DNA of 64,000 nucleotides, from NCBI GenBank assembly GCA_000697475.1, contig JNEU01001139.1, positions 62,001 to 126,000 of the forward strand, read 5' to 3'. Both the position numbers and the translations under genes were made by a program. The notes under the pieces are model-generated. The model was not told where the DNA came from. It did no database searches and saw only the letters and a program-made list of their open reading frames with translations. This stretch comes from Lichtheimia corymbifera B2541 (lineage: Eukaryota > Mucoromycota > Mucoromycetes > Mucorales > Lichtheimiaceae). Positions 37,501-47,582 of this stretch are shown one piece after another; within the stretch, counting starts at the first letter, position 1; each line of letters opens with the position of its first letter.

Positions 37501-39453
37501 TTACCTGATGCCAAAGGGAGAATATGTGTCATCCCGGGATGAAAAAAAGTTCCGAGGCACTTGTCGGGTTCAGATTGTACGCAGCAGTGCTGAATGGAGC
37601 TTAGGGATTCCACGTGAAGTAAGTATTCTTTGGGTGTGTACCGTGCGGATATTGCGTATAGTGCACTTATTTGGCGATTTGTATTAGCATTCTATCTACA
37701 CCGCCTACATGGAGTGTATCTCAAAAGCCAAACATTTTATATACATTGAGAACCAATTCTTCAGTGAGTATTATTTTTGTCTCTCCCAGTGGTTCCTATG
37801 CTAATAGACAATATCTGCTGGTAGTTACTGCTACAGATTCAGAGGACAAGCAAATTAAAAATATGATTGGCGAGGTATGATTGAAAAAAGTGAGGATGAG
37901 GTTTGGATGCCAATTATTTCATGATAGGCCTTGGTGAATCGGATTGAGCGTGCATACCGAGAAAAGGAGAAATTTCGAGTGATTGTGGTCATACCATCAG
38001 CCCCTGGATTCGAAGGTGATTTTGCAAGTCCTGACAGGCGATCCATGGCTTTGAGGTAACAACCCATTTAAAGTTAGCGTGCATTATACAGGAGCCAAAC
38101 ATGCTAAGAAAAACAACCTTGTTGTCCATTATCTAGGTCTGTCGCTCACTACCAGTACATGTCGATTTCACGGGGTAGCCGTTCTGTGCTTGGCAGATTA
38201 CACCAAAAGAATATCCCAGCGGAAGAGTACATTGGCTTTTACAGCTTGCGTAACTGGGGCCGTATCAAACAGCCTGAGCAAAGTCCCCCTGGCAGTAATA
38301 TCAAAGACGACTCTCCGTTGGATTCCATTGCTACGGTTGTAGGGGGTGAAAACAGCAACAACAACAACAACAACAACGTTGGAGGAGGTTTCCTTGGAAG
38401 ATCCAATAGTGGCAAACAAAATCGCAAAAGGTCACGGCAAAAGAATGGGACCAATGGTGGATCCGAAGAGCAGGTGCGACGTAGTCGGCAAGATTCTCTC
38501 AAAAATCGTAGCCAGTATCCAGATGATCGAATGGATTATGTCACTGAGCAGGTCTACATACACTCCAAGCTTATGATTGTGGATGACAAGACCGTTATAT
38601 GTGGATCGGGTATGTAGTAATATATATTTGAGCATGCATGAGTCCACAGCAATAGGTTACTAACAAGATCATGTGTCGATCTCTTCTCCTATTTTGTCAG
38701 CCAACATCAATGACCGGTAAGTATAACGAAAACAATGACTTTATAATGAATGGAACCCCCACCTCATTATCAAATAAGCTCTCAATTAGGCAATCGTGAT
38801 TCCGAGATAGCCACTGTCATTGAAGACACTGACCTTGTACCATCGCGGATGAACGGGGTTCCAGTAAGTATGCTTTATGGCAATTTATTTCAAGCAACTC
38901 AATTATGGTACTTTACATGTAGTATAATGCATCAAGATTTGCATTGACGCTTCGAATGAACCTATTCAAGGAGCATCTTGGAATAGATAGCAGGAGTGCA
39001 TCTGTGCAGCTATCCGAAGGAAAGCAATGGAAGAGCAACAAGCTTCAAAGCAACCTGGTCATGGATCCCCTGGATGATACCTTTTTCCATGAGGTGTGGA
39101 ATAGGACAGCAAAGGAAAACACGGATATATATCACCAGATCTTTCGCTGCGTGCCGGATGACACAGGCAAGTAATTCATATAATGGTAGCGGATGATATT
39201 TCCTAGAGCTGAGTGTGATCATTTTGTGTTTATAGTGCCCACGTTTGAAGTGCATCGACGCTTTGTACCCGATCCGAATCGTATACCAGCAGGACATATT
39301 GCTGATCCGGCAAATTGGCCAGAGAAAAGGATATTGGATGAATTGAACAAGATCAGAGGTCATTTGGTGACATTCCCTACCGAGTACTTGTGTCGTGACA
39401 ATATGCTTGCCAGTATTGTACAAGAAGCCGTTCCTCCTGCAGTGTTTACTTAG
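34591..39453 (+). CDS. SPO14: Phospholipase D (Spo14/PLD1 type), PX-PH-HKD-HKD
   Basis: Hydrolyses phosphatidylcholine to phosphatidic acid. It has a disordered N-terminus (34591 to about 35,190), a PX domain (exon starting 35474 or 35486, ending 36009), a PH domain (KQWIIIRDSYIAFCKDV), then FAPMRLNVKAKWFVDG. HKD1 is HHEKILVIDNRLAFIGGLDL and HKD2 IHSKLMIVDDKTVICGS plus ANINDRS. Supported exons: 36074-36363, 36416-36486, 36561-36572 (12 nt), 36639-36819, 36879-36928, 36986-37044, 37096-37211, 37268-37344, 37406-37618, 37688-37763, 37825-37874, 37928-38055, 38137-38609, 38701-38716 (16 nt), 38779-38863, 38923-39166 and 39236-39453. The last intron is GC-AG. The joint between about 35,190 and 35,486 is unresolved: coding-like pieces occur, but an in-frame TAG at 35378-35380 must be spliced out. 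Confidence 0.9.
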
Positions 39454-39860
39454 AGATGTAAATATTATTAATGATTAAAGAGCAGTTGACATGTGTGATA
39501 TATATCCATGATGCATGCAAGGAAGAAAAACAAGAATGACAATGATGATGATGATGGATGATGGGTGTCTACCTAAATTGGAATGGAGACCAAGTTTCTT
39601 TGTCTTGCTTGTGCATATCTTTTCCTTTTCCTCTTTTTCCTTTTCTTTGCATTTAATTAAGTGGATTCAAGGTGTGTGTGTGGATCAAGAGAACGCGTAT
39701 ATATATATATATAACTTATTATGATTGCACAGGGGCTTTATCAATTCGAGACCGTTGTCCAAGTACTGAGCAGCCAGCAGCAACAGCCGCATTAAGGTTT
39801 CATCTTTTCAACGACCTGTCAATTCTCTTTCTCCCTTCCTCTCGCACGACTTGCACCAAC
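39454..39860. other. Intergenic, HMG-CoA reductase promoter
   Basis: About 400 bases with a short GAT repeat near 39540-39560 and a TA run at about 39699-39713. No additional gene is seen. No sterol-regulatory element could be identified with confidence. Confidence 0.5.
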
Positions 39861-42800
39861 ATGGCAAGAATGGGCGCTTTGACATTTCGTTCATTGCCAG
39901 CCTTGTTGGGTAATGGCATCCACCGAGGTGTCAGGGTGTCTATACGCAATCCAATTGAAATGGTGGTCGCGGTCCTTTTATTGGCGTCATTCAGCTACTT
40001 TACACTCTACAACCTTGCTCGCACTTCTGATATCCTTTCCGGCACCAGTAACACCCGGCGACGCTTATACCCGGCTACAATTGTGTATCCAGCAGCAGCA
40101 GCAGCAGCATCATCAATGGCCTTGAACCATAGCAAGCAGGACTCGTTTGAAAACGCGCTTCGAATCCATCTTATACAAATTGCCGTATCTGATCCATCAC
40201 ACAATTCGACAGCGATGGCCCATTTGAATCATGCCATTATGCACCAAGTTGCAGTACCAGATGATAACCATGCAACAACACGACCCCAATTCTCGTACTC
40301 CCAAGATTTGTGTTACCAACCATCTGGCAGCAATGGTTGCTCCGAACTCTCAGCATTAACACGGGACAATAACGATGACACTTTGGTGACACTGTGGTAT
40401 GCCCTTGATGGAACTAGCTTGTTTCGTCGTGGCCTTGTTCGACAATGGACACACAAGATTCAACAATTGCCACCCATTGGTAACCTTGTGTCTCAAGAGA
40501 GCCAGGAGAAAAAAGAGAATGTCTTGGCTTGCGCCTTTATTATTACCCGAAACGTGGTTCTTCGTATCAACGAGCTTATTGAGGTAAATGTTTATTTGTT
40601 CATGTAGTCTTTTTCTACACGAAATGACTAAATCAATCGTATTAGGTGGCCGATAATGTCGACATTATGGTGATTCTTGCAGGCTATCTTATGATGGCAT
40701 TCACCTTTGGATCATTGTATATCAACATGCGGAGAATGGGATCCCGGTATACGTTAGGTAACACGATCTTTGATGTCCTTCTCTTGGTGATACTCAAACT
40801 TTATATTTTGTATCTACAGCCACCGCTGTCATTGCCAATGGCCTCTTTGCATTCATGCTTGCCCTCCTGTCGGTTCATGTATTAGATGTAGAACCTTCTC
40901 CGGTTGTCTTGGCGTAAGTCTCCTTGTGAAACTACAAACTGCATCCATCATCATCCACTAACTATTTTTCTACGCACAACAGCGAAGCAGTTCCATTTCT
41001 AGTGGTGACCATTGGGTTTGAACGGCCTTACAAGCTGACCAAACGTGTTATGGAATTCAGCCGAGAAAAGCCCTTGACAAGACAGGATGTACAGCACACC
41101 ATTCTCCGAGCAGTGGATACTGTTGCCTTGCCTATTGCACGCGATTGTGGTATCGAGATCATGGTGCTTGCCTTGGGTGCCAAGTCTGGAATTACTGGCC
41201 TACGTGAATTTTGTTTCTTATCTGCCATGTTGCTCGCCTTCGATTTGGTCATGTTATTTACCTGGTACATTGCTGTATTGACACTCAAGCTTGAGGTTGG
41301 TTGTATTGTTGATCAAACAACAAATAAAACGCTAAACTCTCTTTTTTCATATGTAGCTGAGGAGGATACGTGAGATTAGCGGAGAAAAGTCATCATCATC
41401 AGGCACCACCACCAGCACCACAAGTGAAATGAGTTTCATTCGTCGTACAATGGTTATGGCTTTGAGCGATGATACCAATGCTGGAACAGTAACGTCTCGA
41501 GATTTTGGTTTGCAGCAGCAGAAATCGGATGGCTCGGTCATTGGTCGACTTAAACTTATTATGGTTAGTGCCCAAAAGTGACAGCAATGCCGAGTTTATG
41601 TTGATCATTTTGCTATAATAGATCGTGGTATTCGTGGCCATGCATGTGTTTGAATTTTGCACAGCCTTTCAATCTGGACCACGAGTGGATGTGAATGATG
41701 AATATGTGACACATGTCCTTTCCCAGCTTCAAGGATTACACAAGGCTTCTGATGCGTCATCACGTCCCCTGGTTGTCGAGGTGACACCACCATTGCTATT
41801 CCAAGTCCCATCTTCTCGATTGCTATCAGCCAATAGCTGGATGCCTGAATCCATCATTCAGTCGTTGGAGGCCTTATCTGATATTTACACTGTGTATATC
41901 CAGCACCCGGTGATCAGCCAGTGGCTAGCACTCGGATTGCTGGTGTCATTGTTCCTCAACACTTATCTTTTCAACGTTGCTAAACAGCCCAAGCAACTTG
42001 CTAAGCATCATCATCATTCATCCAATCGAGCCAGTTCGCCAACCTATCATCCTCTTACAAAGCGATCCATCGATGAATCCCAAAGACTACTCAAGACGGC
42101 TCCTGATACCCTTGATGATGAGGAGGTGATTCAACTTGTACAAGCAAATAATTTGGCACCCTATTCTCTTGAAAAGGCGCTGGGGAAATTTGAACGTGCG
42201 GCATCCATACGACGATGTTTGGTATCGCGAGCGTCATTGACCAAGACACTGGAAAGCAGCATACTACCACTCAAAGGATACGACTATGAAAAAGTATTTG
42301 GTGCTTGCTGCGAGAATGTGATTGGATACATGCCGCTTCCAGTTGGTGTTGCTGGTCCACTAAGGATTGACGGCAATGATATACATATCCCTATGGCAAC
42401 GACTGAAGGTTGTTTGGTTGCATCGACTGCACGAGGCTGCAAGGCTATAAACAAAGGCAGCGGAGCAAGAACCATTGTAACAGCGGATGGAATGAGTCGA
42501 GGACCCTGTTTAAGTTTTCCCAGCATTATACAAGCAGGAGAATGCAAACACTGGATCGAGAATGACGGTAATCTTATCCTGACCGAGGCGTTCAACTCGA
42601 CATCTCGATTTGCACGTTTAAGACAACTCAAAGTGACATTGGCTGGCAAGCTCGTTTATGTGCGGTTTACGACAACGACTGGGGATGCGATGGGGATGAA
42701 CATGATATCCAAAGGATGTGAAAAAGCCCTCAGTGTGCTTGGTGAGCGGTTTAGCGACATGCAAATTGTATCGTTATCAGGCAACTATTGCACCGATAAA

Positions 42801-43376
42801 AAGCCGGCAGCTATCAACTGGATCGAAGGACGTGGTAAATCGGTTGTTGCAGAAGCTGTGATCCCAGGAACAGTGGTTGAAAAGGTGCTCAAAACAACCG
42901 TGGGTGCGATTGTGGAACTCAATATCAGCAAGAACTTGGTGGGCTCCGCGATGGCTGGTTCCGTGGGTGGTTTCAATGCACATGCTGCCAATATTCTTAC
43001 AGCCATCTACCTTGCATCGGGTCAAGACCCTGCACAAAATGTCGAAAGCAGTAATTGTATCACACTTATGGACGCTGTCAACGATGGGAAAGATTTACAT
43101 ATCTCTTGTACGATGCCTAGCATTGAAGTGGGCACGGTGGGTGGTGGCACAATGCTTCCGCCTCAGCAGGCGATCCTTGATATGTTCGGTGTTCGAGGTC
43201 CTCATCCGACTATTCCAGGCAACAATGCTCGTTATCTTGCACGTATCGTCTGTGCTGCAGTTATGGCTGGTGAATTGTCTTTATGTGCTGCTTTGGCAGC
43301 TGGTCATCTTGTCAAGGCACATATGACTCATAACCGTGCTAGTAATAGTGCTCCTCCTTCTTGTATCAAATCTTGA
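39861..43376 (+). CDS. HMG1: HMG-CoA reductase with sterol-sensing domain
   Basis: Six exons, 39861-40583, 40646-40757, 40820-40913, 40983-41295, 41357-41563 and 41622-43376, encode 1,067 aa. A first membrane helix spans about residues 32-53. A luminal loop leads to a multi-pass sterol-sensing domain ([59 protein letters not shown]). After a Ser/Thr-rich linker the catalytic domain has [72 protein letters not shown] and the catalytic His in [11 protein letters not shown]. It makes mevalonate from HMG-CoA using NADPH in the ER membrane and is the controlled step of sterol and isoprenoid synthesis. The sterol-sensing domain implies sterol-regulated stability. The gene starts about 400 bp from the PLD stop, same strand. 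Confidence 0.96.
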
Positions 43377-43964
43377 TTTCATTATACGCAAATACCTTCG
43401 ATCTATAAAAGTGCTTATATTCCTTAATAAACAAGTTCTACCCCGTCCCGAGTCTGGATCCGTTACTTTGTTGACATTGTTCTTCTTGTCCAACCGTGAA
43501 CAAGAAAATAGTTCACGTTTCACCATCTGAGTCCTCTTTATACACTGTGCTTTGATAAAGGCACATTTTGAAGCACACAGGGGGGTGTCATACTTTTGGT
43601 CACAACAAAGATGCATCACAATTATGCGTATCACTTTTAGCACCCGGCTGCTTTATTTGTCATATTAAATCATAAATGAAATGCTGTACATTACGGTAAG
43701 CAGCAACAAGATCATAAAGGTAATGATAAAAGGAGAATATAGAAAAAAGAAGGGGATCAAAGGTTGCTCATGTGAGAAAAGTAGTGTAGCATTACACTTT
43801 TTAAGGTCTGTGTCAAATGAGAGAGCGCTCAGGCTACACAAAATTTCAAAAAGTCGGCTGAAATCCGAGAGGAAAAGCGCATATACACGAAGAACTCTTT
43901 ATCCCAATCCACCTTTCTGTTTATCATGGGCTTCTCTCTTGCACCTCTCGCACATCTCTTCAAA
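43377..43964. other. Intergenic
   Basis: About 590 bases containing the HMG-CoA reductase 3' region and the promoter of the NTF2-like gene. An in-frame ATG at 43926 could extend that gene by 13 residues. No other gene is seen. Confidence 0.45.
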
Positions 43965-44916
43965 ATGTCAGACTCGGATTCGGACACGGCATCTCAACAC
44001 GATTCCCATGCTTCTCCTGCTGTACTTATCAAAAGTAAGTTCTCTCATTGACCCCATTGCTCAGCTTGTTGTTTCACTCATACCACATAAAAAGATATCG
44101 TCAAAGACTTGTTTTCATATGACACGGTTAGACGTCGACGAATTCTCGAGTTCTATTTCGTCAAGGATGCAATTCTGACAACACCCCTGATTGCTGCACA
44201 TGGCGTGGATGCCATATCAAAGTAAAGTATCTTACTTGCATAATGGAATACCTTCAATACGACGTCCTCTTAACTTGAATCAATGATAGTATTGGCAGCA
44301 TTTGGCAGAATATCAATCGAAGCGAACCCACTATTACCAACATTGTGTTTGACGGGTATGTAAATGTCATGTCGGATATCACCTCCTTCATTGCTGACTC
44401 TTGTGTACTAAACCAACCAATTTAGTCGCACAGCCGTCGTCCATTATATTCAGAATATATCGCCCGCCGTACTACCCTCTCGTTACACTCTGCGTGTACC
44501 AGCCATTACAACGTTACACTTTAAGGAACAGGATGGTCTGATCAAGATTTACAGGCAAGATGATAGCTGGACTATGGAAGGTAATAAAACCAGGACAGTG
44601 TAGTATAGTAAAAATACATGCAGGCTAATGATCCCATTTGACAGGCCTTATGCAATCGATCCCTGGTGCTAACTTTTGGTACAATCGCATCCTACGTGTA
44701 GCCATGGGTAAAATGGCATCCATGATTGGCGATACTTTCCAGGACACCACATCATGGCAACAACACATGTATTCAACCGCTTGGGAGGAACAAGAGGAAA
44801 TCGTTGTGGATGATAGTAAGCACGCCTACTGGCAGAAATTCGAGGAAGCCGAGGAAAAGAAACGATCCGCTGGCAACGAACTTGTGGAAGGCATGATTGT
44901 GCTTGAGGACGCGTAA
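43965..44916 (+). CDS. Fungal NTF2/SnoaL-like fold protein, function unknown
   Basis: Five exons, 43965-44034, 44095-44221, 44290-44355, 44426-44580 and 44645-44916, encode 229 aa. An acidic start (MSDSDSDTASQ) precedes a cone-shaped NTF2-like domain: VKDLFSYDTVRRRRILEFYF, DAILTTPLIAAHGVDAI, IWQNINRSEPTITNIVFDG, VPAITTLHFKEQDGLIKIYR and DSWTMEGLMQSIPGANFW. A basic/hydrophobic helix (YNRILRVAMGKMASMIGD) and an acidic C-terminus follow. The architecture recalls a conserved but uncharacterised fungal and animal family. I know no reaction for it. It sits between HMG-CoA reductase and the thiolase, which may be coincidence. Confidence 0.85.
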
Positions 44917-45313
44917 ACCCATTTCGTTGTTGTGATATACCCATCAACCTTCTCCCCACCTTTGCCATCTACACATTTATATCCTATCTATGTATACACT
45001 TGAGCTGATATGTATCTGCTATTCGCTATTCTATTTAATAAACCTTCATGGAGAATGCTCGAAAAAGTTGTAAGCATCTATCGATTAGTATGTGGATCAT
45101 AGCCGTAGGCTGAAGATTAAGACCGGCCGATAGAAGAAAAAAGGGATCTTTGACTTTTCGCGCATAGCCACTTATCTTTGAATAAAAAAAAACCTCCAAC
45201 ATTTGCAGCATATATCTCTCTCTCAAGGATTGTTTCTAAATATCGTTTATATTGTTATGTAAAACGGGAATCGTTATATCTGTACATGGCGTGTTGATAA
45301 GGGAAAATCGTGC
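44917..45313. other. Convergent 3' region
   Basis: About 400 bases between convergent genes, AT-rich, with an A run at about 45185-45192. It should hold both 3' UTRs. Nothing else is seen. Confidence 0.5.
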
Positions 45314-47252
45314 TTATTCTCTCTGGATGACGATTGCACTGGCAGCACCACCACCATTGCACACACCAGCAGCACCAAGCTCACCCGACTTGAGCAAGTG
45401 AGTAAGGGTGACAATGATACGAGAACCGGAGGAGCTATTAAAGAATGCTTAGTATCACCATTAATAAATACCATGACTTTAGCACTTACCCAATAGGATG
45501 GCCCAATGCAACAGCACCACCAGCAACGTTAACCTTGGCGGGATCAAGACCAAGGATCTAGAAAAAGGTCATATATGAGCACTATTGGATACATTATATA
45601 AAGTGAATGAATTTACCTTCTCGTTGGCCTTAGCGACAACACTGAAAGCTTCGTTCAACTCAAACAAGCTGATATCCTTGATGTCAACACCAGCCTTCTT
45701 CAAAGCAATAGGAAGAGCCATGCTGGGAGCGATAGTGAAATCAATAGGAGCAGTGGCGGCATCAGCGTAGGCAAGGATACGAGCCAAAGGCTTGACACCC
45801 AATTCCTCAGCCTTTTGACGGCTCATGAGCACCAAAGCAGAAGCACCGTCGTTGATGGTGCTGGCATTAGCAGCAGTAACAGTACCTAAATAACCCCACC
45901 ATCCCTTAGAACCAGCGACATGCTACTACCAATCCAGTATTCCATCCTTACCATCCTTTTGGAAAACAGGGCGCAAAGTGGGGATCTTTTCGTACTTTAC
46001 GTTCTTGTATTCCTCATCCTCTTTGACGATCACTTCACCCTTCTTGGACTTGATTGAAACGGGAACAATTTCATTGTCAAAGACACCGTTCTAACAATAC
46101 AACATCAATAACATGTTTTGGTATTTCTCATTGTTTTCCTTTTTCCTTACCTCCCAAGCCTTGGCAGCACGACGATAAGACTCCAAAGCGTGAGCATCCT
46201 GCTCCTCACGGCTAATGTTTTGGACCTTGGCGGTATTCTCAGCGCAGTTACCCTATTCACATTAATGAGCACCAGCTATATCCACTTGAAGTCAATATGA
46301 TGATTACCATGCTATAAAAGAAATAAAGAGTCAATTGACATGTTCCAACAATTTTTCCCACGGGGGAGCAATTTACTTACTGAATCTGGTTGTAGACATC
46401 CCACAAACCATCCTTGATAATAGCATCAGAGAGTTGTTGATGACCAAAGAGAAGGTTACGCTTGGAGTAATAGCTATTCGAGTGACGTATCAGCAACATG
46501 GCATCATGATCCACACACTAGCTTTATGTACTTACGGAGCGTTGGACATGCTTTCCATACCACCAGCCAACATGATATCACGATCACCAAGCTTGATAGA
46601 TTGAGCAGCCATCATGACAGCCTTCATACCGGAGGAGCACACCTTGTTGATGGTGGTAGCTTCAGTGCTTTCAGGGCAACCTAAAGTGAATGTATGAGTA
46701 TGATTTGCGGGGGAACGGAATGATCCGGGGATAGCAATCTAATTAGTCATGCTTTTAGTTTACCCGCTTCAAGCACGACTTGACGTGCAGGTGCTTGGCC
46801 GAGATTGCCCTGGAGAACATTGCCAATGTAAGCCTCCTCAATTTGCTCGGGCTTCAAGCCTGAACAATGGTAACCACTTTAGTGTCTTGGCCATGGTGAC
46901 AATGCGTTCGCTCATTCATTCCACTTACCAGCACGCTCAATGGCTCCACGAGCAGCAATGGCACCAAGGTTGGGAGCTGACAAGGACTTCAAGCTACCGT
47001 TGAAGCAGCCGACAGGGGTACGAACAGCACTGGCAATGACAACGTCCTAATTGATATATATACATGTATTGTCAATATTCCCATATCACTGAATAAAACG
47101 ATACACATACATTGGGCGACTTGGTTGCATAGTTACGAGCGACGAACTAAAAATGGGATAATGTTTGTTGAGCTATTTATATTTATACACACATCAAAGG
47201 ATCATTGTAAACGTACAAGGCGAGCAGGACGAGCAGCTTGTCTGGAGAACAT
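45314..47252 (-). CDS. ACAT1: Acetyl-CoA C-acetyltransferase (acetoacetyl-CoA thiolase), mitochondrial
   Basis: Twelve exons on the minus strand: 47252-47217, 47146-47111, 47046-46929, 46859-46764, 46680-46536, 46473-46381, 46311-46308 (4 nt), 46252-46151, 46090-45952, 45885-45617, 45557-45490 and 45434-45314, encoding 408 aa. [20 protein letters not shown] is a typical mitochondrial presequence, Arg-rich without acidic residues. Catalytic features: nucleophile Cys110 ([13 protein letters not shown]), [18 protein letters not shown], the His in ALGHPIG and the second Cys in [10 protein letters not shown]. It condenses two acetyl-CoA or cleaves acetoacetyl-CoA. The presequence suggests the degradative or ketone role, although fungal paralogues also feed sterol synthesis. 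The 4-nt exon restores the conserved [10 protein letters not shown] motif. Confidence 0.95.
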
Positions 47253-47582
47253 GGTAGCAAAGAGAGAGAGAAAGATATGCTTTTTTTTCATGTGCCAGTG
47301 ATCCATAGAATTTAAGTCATCCAACTTTCCCACACCAGCTGCCAACTCCGAAGATATACGAGTAGTAGGTTAAAAGTGTATTGTTTATATGTCTTTGATT
47401 AACCGGAACAAGCGAATCAAATATGTGTGTGTCTGTGTACGTGCGTGTGTGTGTGCGTGTGAGAATTGGGAGGAGAATGACAAGGATAACTAGTGTTGGT
47501 AATAATAAGAATGAAAACTATGACTTGTTGAGTGATTGATAGTAGTAGAATGGGTGTTGAAGTGGAGGGTAACATGCAGTGA
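47253..47582. other. Intergenic, thiolase promoter
   Basis: About 330 bases with a GT-rich microsatellite (about 47425-47460). It contains the thiolase leader and promoter, and the 3' end of the coiled-coil gene. No gene is seen. Confidence 0.5.

Noticed and set aside
39861..47252. Idea that HMG-CoA reductase, NTF2-like and thiolase form an operon-like biosynthetic cluster
   Set aside because: Genes are on both strands with separate promoters, and the thiolase has a mitochondrial presequence. Kept only as a low-score observation.
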